Assembly: GCA_945877405.1 (NCBI GenBank)
Contig: CAMCSA010000024.1
Coordinates: forward strand, 1-34,759
Direction: 5' to 3'
Source: an uncultured Erysipelotrichaceae bacterium
Lineage (GTDB): Bacteria > Bacillota_I > Bacilli_A > Erysipelotrichales > Erysipelotrichaceae
DNA length: 34,759 nucleotides
Shown here: piece by piece, positions 24,562 through 32,043 of the stretch
Numbering within the stretch: the first letter of the stretch is position 1
Layout: the number at the start of each line of letters is the position of its first letter
Made by a program: the position numbers and the translations under genes
The notes under the pieces: model-generated
What the model was told of the DNA's origin: nothing
What the model saw: only the letters and a program-made list of their open reading frames with translations
The model's database searches: none

Positions 24562-24580
24562 TCAATGATATAATCATTGA
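24562..24580 (+). promoter_or_regulatory. pgsA promoter -10 inside a perfect palindrome
   Basis: TATAAT (24569-24574), with TGA before it as an extended -10, lies inside TCAATGAT, ATA, ATCATTGA: 8-bp perfect arms around a 3-bp centre. The -35 is poor. The palindrome is well placed to be an operator for a repressor, but no known box is recognised. Confidence 0.45.
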
Positions 24581-24601
24581 CGATAAAGGAGAAAAAAGAA
24601 T

Positions 24602-25195
24602 ATGAATTTACCAAACAGGCTGACTATTTTCAGAATCGTTCTGATTCCGGTGATCATTCTTGTATATCTTTTCCCATATGCCTCTTTCGGCATTGAACCT
24701 GCAGTATTTACGATTGGAAACACATCCATATCACTGGTCAATCTTGTAGCTTTGGCAATTTATGTCATTGCAGCTTTGACCGATGCTTTGGATGGACATA
24801 TTGCCCGCTCCCGTAATATGATCACAACATTTGGCAAATTTGCGGATCCGATTGCGGACAAGCTGCTGACAACAACACTGTTTCTTCTGTTTTTATCCCG
24901 AGGAATGATTCCGTTTATTCCGGTTTTCATCATGATTGCACGTGATACGGTCGTGGATGGATGCAGAATGATTGCGGCAAATAATGGAAAAGTTGTAGCT
25001 GCACAGCTGATGGGCAAACTCAAGACCGTATTCCAGATGGTCACGATCGCTCTGATTCTGCTGAATAACCTGCCGTTTGAATTGATCCATCTGCCGGTTG
25101 CGGATATCATGGTATGGATGAGTGCACTTGTCTCTCTGATTTCCGGTGTGCAGTACTTCTCACAGCTGAAAGATGATATTTTTGAATCAAAATAA
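24602..25195 (+). CDS. pgsA: CDP-diacylglycerol-glycerol-3-phosphate 3-phosphatidyltransferase
   Basis: 197 residues, integral membrane. It makes phosphatidylglycerol-phosphate, the committed step to PG and cardiolipin. The CDP-alcohol phosphotransferase motif D-G-x2-A-R-x8-G-x3-D-x3-D is complete (Asp64 to Asp86), with an additional Asp61. MNLPNRLTIFRI is the classic start. Hydrophobic spans at about 7-25, 43-60, 88-110, 140-160 and 165-182. AAGGAG lies 10 nt before the ATG. It precedes recA as in many Bacillota; cinA, often between them, is absent. Confidence 0.94.
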   Translation: MNLPNRLTIFRIVLIPVIILVYLFPYASFGIEPAVFTIGNTSISLVNLVALAIYVIAALTDALDGHIARSRNMITTFGKFADPIADKLLTTTLFLLFLSRGMIPFIPVFIMIARDTVVDGCRMIAANNGKVVAAQLMGKLKTVFQMVTIALILLNNLPFELIHLPVADIMVWMSALVSLISGVQYFSQLKDDIFESK

Positions 25196-25197
25196 TA

Positions 25198-25224
25198 GAA
25201 AAAATGTATCAGTTTCATTTTTTC
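25198..25224. repeat. A/T-rich inverted repeat between pgsA and recA
   Basis: GAAAAAATG (25198-25206) and CATTTTTTC (25216-25224) form 9-bp arms around a 9-nt loop. It may be a weak attenuating terminator between pgsA and recA. Confidence 0.35.
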
Positions 25225-25261
25225 CGGTAATAACAATAATGTACCAGGAAGGAGGCTTTAT

Positions 25262-26302
25262 ATGGCCAAAGAAAAAACAACAGAAGTTCTGAGTGATGAA
25301 AGAAAGGACGCCCTGCTGAAAGAAGCCCTGAAGACCATTGAAAAGGAATATGGTAAGGGTTCCATCATGAAACTGGGGGATCGTGTCAATGTATCGGTTG
25401 ATGTCATTCCATCCGGATCTCTTTCACTCGATCAGGCACTTGGCATCGGTGGTTATCCAAAGGGAAGAATCATCGAAATTTATGGACCGGAATCATCCGG
25501 TAAGACAACACTGGCACTTCATGCGATTGCGGAATGTCAGAAGGCGGGAGGCAGATGCGCATTCATCGATGCGGAAAATGCGATCGATCCTGTGTATGCA
25601 AAGAATCTTGGCGTCGATATCGATGAACTGATTCTTTCCCAGCCGGACTCAGGTGAGCAGGCACTGGATATCTGTGAGCTGCTTGTCAAAAGCGGTGCCA
25701 TTGATCTAATTGTTGTAGACTCGGTTGCTGCACTGGTTCCTCAGGCTGAATTGGATGGGGAAATGGGGGATGCATCCGTAGGTCTGCAGGCAAGACTGAT
25801 GTCAAAGGCCATGCGTAAGCTGGCAGGAGTTATGAATCATTCTCTGACAACAGCAATCTTTATCAACCAGCTTCGTGAAAAGGTCGGTGTCATGTTCGGT
25901 AATCCGGAAACGACTCCAGGAGGTAGAGCATTAAAGTTCTATTCATCCGTCAGACTGGATGTCAGACGTGGGGAAGCTTTGAAAAACGGACAGGATGTCT
26001 ATGGCAACATTACAAAGATCAAGGTCGTCAAAAACAAGGTTGCTCCACCATTTAAAACAGCAACGGTCAACATGATCTATGGAGAAGGTATTTCTCATAC
26101 GGATGAAATCATTACTCTTGCGGTAGACAATGACATCATCGACAAGTCAGGCGCATGGTTCTCCTACAATGGAGAAAAGATCGGGCAGGGTATCAACTCA
26201 GTCCGTGAATACATGAAGACACACCCTGAATTTGATGCAGAAGTAACCCAGCGAGTCAAGGAAGCCTTGATGCCTGAAACGGCAACACAAGAAGAAGCAT
26301 GA
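25262..26302 (+). CDS. recA: Recombinase RecA
   Basis: 346 residues. It forms filaments on single-stranded DNA, carries out strand exchange and stimulates LexA self-cleavage. Walker A GPESSGKT (75-82), Walker B region [14 protein letters not shown], loop L2 region [20 protein letters not shown]. The C-terminus is acidic (EATQEEA), as in the family. ATG 25262 has a full AAGGAGG at good spacing. It has normal length and no intein. The 66-nt region before it shows neither a clear promoter nor a GAACnnnnGTTC box, so it may be transcribed from the pgsA promoter. Confidence 0.98.
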   Translation: MAKEKTTEVLSDERKDALLKEALKTIEKEYGKGSIMKLGDRVNVSVDVIPSGSLSLDQALGIGGYPKGRIIEIYGPESSGKTTLALHAIAECQKAGGRCAFIDAENAIDPVYAKNLGVDIDELILSQPDSGEQALDICELLVKSGAIDLIVVDSVAALVPQAELDGEMGDASVGLQARLMSKAMRKLAGVMNHSLTTAIFINQLREKVGVMFGNPETTPGGRALKFYSSVRLDVRRGEALKNGQDVYGNITKIKVVKNKVAPPFKTATVNMIYGEGISHTDEIITLAVDNDIIDKSGAWFSYNGEKIGQGINSVREYMKTHPEFDAEVTQRVKEALMPETATQEEA

Positions 26303-26309
26303 GCGACAG

Positions 26310-26340
26310 AAAGGAAATTCGATGATGGATTTCCTTTTTT
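26310..26340 (+). terminator. Terminator of recA
   Basis: AAAGGAAAT (26310-26318) and ATTTCCTTT (26329-26337) pair across a 10-nt loop, with T extending to 26340. Confidence 0.75.
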
Positions 26341-26346
26341 CTAGTT

Positions 26347-26352
26347 TAAAAT
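26347..26352 (+). promoter_or_regulatory. Possible -10 for the PAP2 gene, leaderless arrangement
   Basis: TAAAAT ends 6 nt before the ATG at 26359, so a transcript from it would begin at the start codon. No good -35 is seen. Confidence 0.3.
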
Positions 26353-26358
26353 GATGGT

Positions 26359-26850
26359 ATGAATTATGCAGAAATTTACGAAAAAACAGGAGGAAAGATC
26401 CGCAGTCATCCTGAGGCAGTTACTGCTGTAAAAGCAGCAGATCGTTTTCTGACAGCTGTTTTCTATCTGGTCTATCCGCTTACGATCGGGTATGGATTCT
26501 GGATGCATCTGTCATACCGGTATTTTCTGATTCTGGTTCCAGGAATCAGTTTTGTTGTGGTATCTGCTTTCCGCCATCTTGTCAATCGCAGACGTCCTTA
26601 TGAGGCATCTGGTATAACTCCTTTGTGGCACAAGGATACAAGAGGTCATTCCTTTCCAAGCAGGCATGTGTTTTCATCTGCCATCATTGCCATGACACTT
26701 TGTCGGATTCATTTGCCTTCCGGCATGCTTCTGCTTGTGTTAAGTGGGGTAGAAGGAGTGATCCGTGTGATTGCTGGCGTGCATTATCCATCGGATGTAA
26801 CAGCAGGCTGGATCATTGGTGTGCTGTGCGGATTTATGTACTGGCTGTAG
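26359..26850 (+). CDS. PAP2-family membrane phosphatase
   Basis: 163 residues, membrane protein of the phosphatidic acid phosphatase type 2 group, which includes undecaprenyl-diphosphate and PGP phosphatases. Motif 1 is RHLVNRRRPYEA (usual KxxxxxxRP, with Arg in the Lys place), motif 2 GHSFPSRHVFSS (usual PSGH), motif 3 IRVIAGVHYPSDVTAG, which keeps Arg, the nucleophile-assisting His and Asp. Membrane segments at about 30-50, 53-70, 100-118, 120-135 and 145-162. Adjacency to pgsA/recA suggests lipid or lipid-carrier dephosphorylation, but the substrate is undetermined. No Shine-Dalgarno precedes the ATG, and a possible -10 lies directly before it. Confidence 0.82.
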   Translation: MNYAEIYEKTGGKIRSHPEAVTAVKAADRFLTAVFYLVYPLTIGYGFWMHLSYRYFLILVPGISFVVVSAFRHLVNRRRPYEASGITPLWHKDTRGHSFPSRHVFSSAIIAMTLCRIHLPSGMLLLVLSGVEGVIRVIAGVHYPSDVTAGWIIGVLCGFMYWL

Positions 26851-26884
26851 AAAGACGGACGAGAGGAGATCTGGACAATAGTTC

Positions 26885-26913
26885 TTGTGAAAACAGCCTG
26901 AAAATCGTATAAT
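26885..26913 (+). promoter_or_regulatory. Promoter of rny
   Basis: TTGTGA (26885-26890), 17 nt, TATAAT (26908-26913): a strong consensus match. The start is expected near 26920, at the foot of a small hairpin (26919-26935). Confidence 0.8.
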
Positions 26914-26918
26914 AATGC

Positions 26919-26935
26919 ATGGAAGAAAATTCCAT
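26919..26935 (+). promoter_or_regulatory. 5'-terminal hairpin of the rny message
   Basis: ATGGAA (26919-26924), GAAAA, TTCCAT (26930-26935) form a 6-bp stem at the predicted 5' end of the transcript. Such a cap-like hairpin can shield an mRNA from 5'-end-dependent decay; its role here is inferred. Confidence 0.35.
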
Positions 26936-26960
26936 ACAGCAATAAGGAGGGTAACAGATT

Positions 26961-28505
26961 ATGGTACAGATCATTATTGCTGGGATTGTAGGCGTAATTA
27001 TCGGTGTTGGAATCATGTGGGCAATGGCCAGAAGCGGCCTTGACCGTAACACGACACGTTCCAAACTGATTATTGATGAAGCAAATTCAAAGGCAGAAAC
27101 AATTGTCCGTCAGGCAGATCTCGATGGCCAGCAGAAAGTCTATGAGATGAAGATGAAGGCCGAGAAGGAACTGAAGGATCAGCGCTCCAAGGTACAGTCA
27201 ATTGAAAACAGACTGCTTCGTAAGGAAGACAGTCTGAATTTCCGTGAACAGAATCTGAGCAATACGGAAAAGAAACTTGCCGAAAAGGAAAAACAGGCTG
27301 ATAACAGACTTGCAAATCTCAGCAAAATGGAAAGTGAACTGCAGGAAAAGATCGATCAGCAGATCGAAGTTCTTCAGCAGGTTGCACAGCTTTCCCAAGA
27401 AGATGCCAAAGCAGAGCTGATGGCAGCGGTTGAAAAGAAAACTGAAAAAGAAATCGCAGCCTATTTGCGTGAAGCACAGGAAGAAGCAGAAACAAAAGCA
27501 GCTGATGAAGCAAGAAACATCATTGCTCTTGCGATTCAGAGATATTCCCAGGATGAAACGATTGAAAGAACCGTTTCAACTGTCACTTTACCAAGTGAAG
27601 ATATGAAGGGAAGAATCATCGGACGTGAAGGCCGTAATATCAAGGCAATTGAACAGGCAACAGGTGTTGATCTGATCATTGATGATACACCGGATGTCAT
27701 TACGATTTCCTGCTTTGATCCGATCCGCAGAGAAGTCGCAAGACAGGCTCTTGAAATTCTGATCAAAGATGGCAGAATTCAGCCGGGAAGAATTGAAGAA
27801 GTCGTTGAAAAGGTCAGAAGAGATCTGGATGATACGATCTTCAGAATCGGTAATGATACAATTTTCAAGCTTGGAATCGGCAGAATGAACAGAGAACTTG
27901 TCAAGCTTGTGGGACGTATGCGCTTCCGTTACAGCTATGGTCAGAATGGTCTTGCCCACTCTGTAGAAGTTGCTGAAATGGCAGGTATGATGGCGGCTGA
28001 ACTCGGTCTGAATCAGGCCCTTGCCAAGCGTGCAGGTTTACTGCATGATATCGGTAAGGCAATTGACTTTGAACAGGAAGGAAGCCATGTTGAACTTGGT
28101 GTCAAGTATGCCAAGAAGTATGGTGAAAATCCGATTGTCATCAATTCCATCGAATCCCATCATGGAGATACGGCACCACAGGATATCATTGCGGTCATCG
28201 TAGCTGCAGCTGATACACTGTCTGCTGCCCGCCCTGGTTCCCGTTATGAATCTTTAGAAGGCTATATTGAAAGACTGGAGAATCTTGAAAAGATTGCAAC
28301 AGGCTTTGAAGGTGTTGAAAAGGCATTTGCGATTCAGGCAGGCAGAGAAATCCGCATCATGGTAAAACCGGAAGTCATTGATGATATTACAATGGTCAAA
28401 ACAGCCCATGATATCCGTGAAAAGATTGAAAATGAACTGACTTATCCAGGTCAGATCAAGGTCACTCTGATCCGTGAAGTCCGTGTCAACGAACTTGCAA
28501 AATAA
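26961..28505 (+). CDS. rny: Ribonuclease Y
   Basis: 514 residues. It is the membrane-bound endoribonuclease that starts mRNA decay in Bacillota. One N-terminal membrane helix (about 3-23), then a long Lys/Glu/Gln-rich coiled coil (about 30-190), a KH domain with GRIIGREGRNIKAIE (from about 217), and the HD domain with LLHDIGKAID (His362-Asp363) and SIESHHGD. The C-terminal domain ends TLIREVRVNELAK. Length is typical (about 520). ATG 26961 has AAGGAGGG upstream. It has its own strong promoter and terminator, so it is a single-gene unit. RNase J2 and RNase P RNA are encoded nearby. Confidence 0.97.
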   Translation: MVQIIIAGIVGVIIGVGIMWAMARSGLDRNTTRSKLIIDEANSKAETIVRQADLDGQQKVYEMKMKAEKELKDQRSKVQSIENRLLRKEDSLNFREQNLSNTEKKLAEKEKQADNRLANLSKMESELQEKIDQQIEVLQQVAQLSQEDAKAELMAAVEKKTEKEIAAYLREAQEEAETKAADEARNIIALAIQRYSQDETIERTVSTVTLPSEDMKGRIIGREGRNIKAIEQATGVDLIIDDTPDVITISCFDPIRREVARQALEILIKDGRIQPGRIEEVVEKVRRDLDDTIFRIGNDTIFKLGIGRMNRELVKLVGRMRFRYSYGQNGLAHSVEVAEMAGMMAAELGLNQALAKRAGLLHDIGKAIDFEQEGSHVELGVKYAKKYGENPIVINSIESHHGDTAPQDIIAVIVAAADTLSAARPGSRYESLEGYIERLENLEKIATGFEGVEKAFAIQAGREIRIMVKPEVIDDITMVKTAHDIREKIENELTYPGQIKVTLIREVRVNELAK

Positions 28506-28512
28506 AAGATTT

Positions 28513-28548
28513 ACAGTCGTATGAAGTCAATACGGCTGTTTTCTTTTT
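28513..28548 (+). terminator. Terminator of rny
   Basis: ACAGTCGTAT (28513-28522), a 7-nt loop and ATACGGCTGT (28530-28539, one G-U pair) are followed by TTTCTTTTT. Confidence 0.88.
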
Positions 28549-28561
28549 GCAGAAAAGAAAG

Positions 28562-28590
28562 TTGATAGCATGGATGCGGGATGGTATAAT
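28562..28590 (+). promoter_or_regulatory. Strong promoter of the ferredoxin gene
   Basis: TTGATA (28562-28567), 17 nt, TATAAT (28585-28590), with TG in the extended position. It is the best promoter in the window. Confidence 0.85.
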
Positions 28591-28614
28591 ATGTCACGTT
28601 AAGGAGGATTAACT

Positions 28615-28791
28615 ATGCCAGTAACAGTTGATAAGGATACATGTATCGGATGTGGTGCATGTGTAGGTGTCTGCCCAGTATCCGCTCTTTCCCTGGATGA
28701 AAACGGAAAGTCCGAATGCGATGAAGCAGTATGCATCTCCTGCCTTTCTTGCACAGGTGCTTGCCCAGTATCCGCTATTTCCGAGAAGTAA
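28615..28791 (+). CDS. 2[4Fe-4S] ferredoxin
   Basis: 58 residues, clostridial-type electron carrier. Two CxxCxxCxxxCP motifs: Cys10, 13, 16, 20 and Cys40, 43, 46, 50, each followed by Pro-Val-Ser-Ala. A spare Cys35 lies between them. The two halves are clearly related (IGCGACVGVCPVSAL and ISCLSCTGACPVSAI), as expected from the ancient internal duplication. ATG 28615 has a full AAGGAGG 7 nt upstream. Strong promoter, consensus ribosome site and a terminator right after make it a highly expressed single gene. It could serve pyruvate:ferredoxin oxidoreductase or hydrogenase, or feed iron-sulfur enzymes such as MiaB next door; partners are not in the window. Confidence 0.95.
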   Translation: MPVTVDKDTCIGCGACVGVCPVSALSLDENGKSECDEAVCISCLSCTGACPVSAISEK

Positions 28792-28810
28792 TTTTTCGAC
28801 GGAGGAACAA

Positions 28811-28834
28811 AAAGCCAGCCCTGCTGGTTTTTTT
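28811..28834 (+). terminator. Terminator of the ferredoxin gene
   Basis: CCAGC, CCT, GCTGG (28815-28827) with upstream A and seven downstream T. miaB begins only 32 nt later with no clear promoter of its own, so some read-through is likely. Confidence 0.88.
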
Positions 28835-28866
28835 CTTCCTGTGGCATTTGAATATTTGAGGTATAT

Positions 28867-30318
28867 ATGAAAAAACAGAATGATTATATCCTGCCAGATC
28901 ATCTGGCAGCAGCACAGCGTACAAAAGAAGCAGTGGAACCGGAATATGGACTGTTTTCTTTGAACGAAGAGTGTGAAGCGTTAGGAAAAGGAAAAAAATA
29001 TTTCATCCGTACATTTGGCTGTCAGGCAAATGTACGCGATGGGGAAACGATCGCCGGCATGATGGAAGTCATGAATTTTGAGGCATGCAATGATCCAAAG
29101 GAAGCAGATGTACTGATCTTCAATACGTGTGCGGTACGTCGTGCTGCTGAAGAACATGTACTTGGTGAAATCGGTATGTTGAAAGGTCTGAAAAAAGACA
29201 ATCCGGATCGTATTTTCTGTGTATGTGGATGCATGGCACAGGAAGAAGCAGTTGTACAGGAAATTCTGAAATACTATCCACAGGTGGATCTGATCTTCGG
29301 TACACATAATCTGTACCGCTTGCCGGATCTGCTCAAAAAAGTCATGACAACAAAACAGAGAAGCGTTGAAGTATTCTCGGAACAGGGCAGAGTCATTGAA
29401 GATCTGCCAGTACGCAGAAGTCAGTCCATCAAGGGTTATATCGATATCATGTATGGATGTAACAAGTTCTGCACCTATTGTATTGTGCCTTATACAAGAG
29501 GTAAGGAAAGATCACGCAGAGTTGGAGATATTCTGCGTGAAGTACAGCAGTTAAAGGATTCCGGTGGTAAGGAAGCAATGCTGCTGGGACAGAATGTCAA
29601 TGCTTTCGGTAAGGACCTTGGGATGGAAGATGGCTTTACGAAACTGTTGATCAAGGTTGCTGAAACAGGAATTGAAAGAATCCGTTTCTATTCCGCTTCT
29701 CCTCGTGACTATACGGAATCAACGATTCAGGCCATGCTGGATTATCCTTCCATCATGCCATCGTTACATCTTCCAGTGCAGAGCGGCTCCAATTCCGTTT
29801 TACGTCGTATGGCAAGAGGCTATACGATTGAAGAGTATAAGGAAGTCTATGACCGCCTGAAGGAAAGAATTCCGAATATCACATTTACAACAGACCTGAT
29901 TGTCGGATTCCCAGGGGAAACGGAAGAGGAATTTGAGGAAACACTGGCACTTGTGGATTACTGCAGGTTTGACAATGCCTATTCCTTCATGTATTCTCCT
30001 CGCTCCGGTACGCCAGCTGCGAAAATGGAAAATCAGATTCCGGATGAAGTAAAGAAGGAAAGACTGCTGAGGCTCAATCAGCACATCAATCACTGGGCAA
30101 GAGTGAACAACGAAAAATATCAGGATGCTGTTGTGGAAGTACTTTGTGAAGGTACATCCAAAAAGGATGATTCGGTATACAGCGGTTATTCCCGCGAAAA
30201 CAAGCTTGTCAATTTCAAAAGTGATTACGATCCGACAGGCCAGATCGTCAAGGTCAGAATTACCGGTGTAAAAAGTTTTTCCCTGGATGGTATCGCGTTG
30301 CCTCAGGAAACGGAATGA
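28867..30318 (+). CDS. miaB: tRNA-2-methylthio-N6-dimethylallyladenosine synthase MiaB
   Basis: 483 residues. This radical-SAM methylthiotransferase adds the methylthio group to i6A37 of tRNAs reading U-starting codons. The N-terminal UPF0004 domain carries the auxiliary cluster cysteines: Cys52 (FGCQAN), Cys88 (FNTCAVR) and Cys122 (CGCMAQ). The SAM cluster is CNKFCTYC (Cys198, 202, 205) in YGCNKFCTYCIVPYTRGKER. A TRAM domain ends the protein (about 415-480). Substrate type is taken from the N-terminal pattern RTFGCQAN and VPYTRGKERSR, typical of MiaB rather than MtaB or RimO. GAGG lies 5 nt before ATG 28867. Confidence 0.95.
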   Translation: MKKQNDYILPDHLAAAQRTKEAVEPEYGLFSLNEECEALGKGKKYFIRTFGCQANVRDGETIAGMMEVMNFEACNDPKEADVLIFNTCAVRRAAEEHVLGEIGMLKGLKKDNPDRIFCVCGCMAQEEAVVQEILKYYPQVDLIFGTHNLYRLPDLLKKVMTTKQRSVEVFSEQGRVIEDLPVRRSQSIKGYIDIMYGCNKFCTYCIVPYTRGKERSRRVGDILREVQQLKDSGGKEAMLLGQNVNAFGKDLGMEDGFTKLLIKVAETGIERIRFYSASPRDYTESTIQAMLDYPSIMPSLHLPVQSGSNSVLRRMARGYTIEEYKEVYDRLKERIPNITFTTDLIVGFPGETEEEFEETLALVDYCRFDNAYSFMYSPRSGTPAAKMENQIPDEVKKERLLRLNQHINHWARVNNEKYQDAVVEVLCEGTSKKDDSVYSGYSRENKLVNFKSDYDPTGQIVKVRITGVKSFSLDGIALPQETE

Positions 30319-30326
30319 TTTATAAT
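30298..30326 (+). promoter_or_regulatory. Promoter of the rnjB-ftsK unit, overlapping the end of miaB
   Basis: TTGCCT (30298-30303) lies in the last codons of miaB; after 17 nt comes TATAAT (30321-30326). The leader would be about 30 nt and carries GGAGG. Confidence 0.65.
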
Positions 30327-30362
30327 GTGGGCGAGAAAAAACAGTTCCGGAGGAAATAATCT

Positions 30363-32030
30363 ATGAGTAAAGTTCGCATTTTTGCGCTTGGCGGTCTTGA
30401 TGAAGACGGCAAGAACATGTATGTCATTGAAAACAATGATGATATCTTCATTCTGGAATGCGGTCTGAAATACCCGGATGGGGAACAGCTGGGTGTCAAT
30501 ATGATCGTTCCGGATTTTGCATACCTTGTTGAAAACAGAGATAGAATCAGAGCTCTGTTTATTACCCATGGACATGATGATGTCATGTCCGGGGCAGGTC
30601 AGTTATTAAAAGTCATTCCGGATATTCCGATTTATACTGCACCACTTACGGCTGCAATGTTTGAAAGAATGGCGAAGAAGGCCGGTTTCAGCAAACTGAA
30701 TATTCACAGAATCAGACGAAACAGCACATTTAAGATCGGTTCTACGGAAATCAGAACATTTGGTACGACGCAGTCCATTGCGGATGGTTTTGCTGTAGCA
30801 ATCGGTACAGAGGATGGCTATGTTGTCTATTCATCTGAATTCATCGTTGACTACGATACATCCAACGATGCTTTCCGTTTTGATGTTACCAATATCACAT
30901 CCCTTGGCCAAAGCGGAGTACTGGCATTAATGTGTGAATCCGTAGGCTCTACACGTCCTGGTCATTCTTCTCCAAATCACAGAATCACACCTCATCTGGA
31001 GCAGTATTTTGAAGATTCCAAGGGAAGAATGCTGATTACGGTATATAATCAGAATCTTTATAGAGTCATCGAAATCATTGAACTTGCGACAAAATACAAC
31101 CGTAAGGTCATGATTTATGATGATGAACTGAAACAGCTGATGAGCGACATGGCAAAGCTTGGTTATTACCATGTTCCACCAGGGCTGGAAATTCCACGTG
31201 AATCATTCAATAATGATGCTGACAATGTACTGGTACTGATTTCCGGTACGGGTTCCTCCATTTTCCATAAGGTACATCGGATCGCAACAAAGGAAGATGA
31301 GCTGATTGAACTGAAGCCGACAGATACAGTCATCATTGCCTCTCCTGCCGTACCTGGTACGGAAAGAAGTGAAGCAGGCATGGAAGATGACCTGTATAAG
31401 GAAGCAGGCAGAGTCATTGCGGTAGATGCAAGACGTGCGTTCTCCATGCATGCTGGTATTGAAGATCTGAAGATGATGATCTATCTCATGAATCCGAAAT
31501 ACTACATTCCTGTCAAGGGGGAATACCGACAGCTGATTGCCAATGCCAACATTGCCTTATCCATGGGATATAAGGCAGATAACATTGTGGTCATGGATAA
31601 TGGTCAGGTATGTGAAATGGTTGATGGTGTACGTCAGCGCAACTTTGGCTCGGTAACAACAGGCGATGTCATGGTTGATGGAAAGGATTCTTTGGATGCA
31701 TCCGGTATGGTGCTGAAGGATCGTGAACTTCTGTCTACGGATGGTGCGATCATAATCGGAGTTGTGATTAACCATGCGACAAAGAAGATCATCGGTGGAC
31801 CGGATGTGCAGAGCCGTGGTGTTATCTATCTCAAGGATGCCGACTATATTGTCAAACAGGTTGGCGTATTAATGGAAAAGACGATTGAAGATGCAGTGAG
31901 AGATGGCAGATATTCCAATATGGAATGCCGTGGGGAAGCACGTGAAAAGATTGCACGCTATATCCTGCATGAAACAGGCAAACGACCGATGATTCTGCCT
32001 GCCATCGTGGAAATCAATACAAAAGACTGA
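30363..32030 (+). CDS. rnjB: RNase J2-like metallo-beta-lactamase protein with degenerate active site
   Basis: 555 residues with the RNase J layout: beta-lactamase core, beta-CASP insert, core, C-terminal domain. RNase J is a 5'-3' exo- and endoribonuclease in mRNA decay. Here the metal site is broken: HGHDDV (69-74) keeps two His and an Asp but has Val74 for the last His. The NHS motif is TQS (Gln137), the HTGD aspartate is Glu159 in YSSEF, and PVHGEYR is PVKGEYR (Lys385). His363 is kept. Bacillus RNase J2, the poorly active partner of J1, also has a decayed motif and lies upstream of spoIIIE, as this gene lies before ftsK. It is likely a structural partner of a J1 encoded elsewhere. GGAGG precedes ATG 30363. 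Confidence 0.88.
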   Translation: MSKVRIFALGGLDEDGKNMYVIENNDDIFILECGLKYPDGEQLGVNMIVPDFAYLVENRDRIRALFITHGHDDVMSGAGQLLKVIPDIPIYTAPLTAAMFERMAKKAGFSKLNIHRIRRNSTFKIGSTEIRTFGTTQSIADGFAVAIGTEDGYVVYSSEFIVDYDTSNDAFRFDVTNITSLGQSGVLALMCESVGSTRPGHSSPNHRITPHLEQYFEDSKGRMLITVYNQNLYRVIEIIELATKYNRKVMIYDDELKQLMSDMAKLGYYHVPPGLEIPRESFNNDADNVLVLISGTGSSIFHKVHRIATKEDELIELKPTDTVIIASPAVPGTERSEAGMEDDLYKEAGRVIAVDARRAFSMHAGIEDLKMMIYLMNPKYYIPVKGEYRQLIANANIALSMGYKADNIVVMDNGQVCEMVDGVRQRNFGSVTTGDVMVDGKDSLDASGMVLKDRELLSTDGAIIIGVVINHATKKIIGGPDVQSRGVIYLKDADYIVKQVGVLMEKTIEDAVRDGRYSNMECRGEAREKIARYILHETGKRPMILPAIVEINTKD

Positions 32031-32043
32031 GTAAAGGAGCTAA

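Noticed and set aside
28599-28902. Minus-strand frames opposite the ferredoxin gene
   Set aside because: They mirror the cysteine-rich ferredoxin codons and the terminator; the 58-residue plus-strand gene has a perfect promoter and ribosome site.
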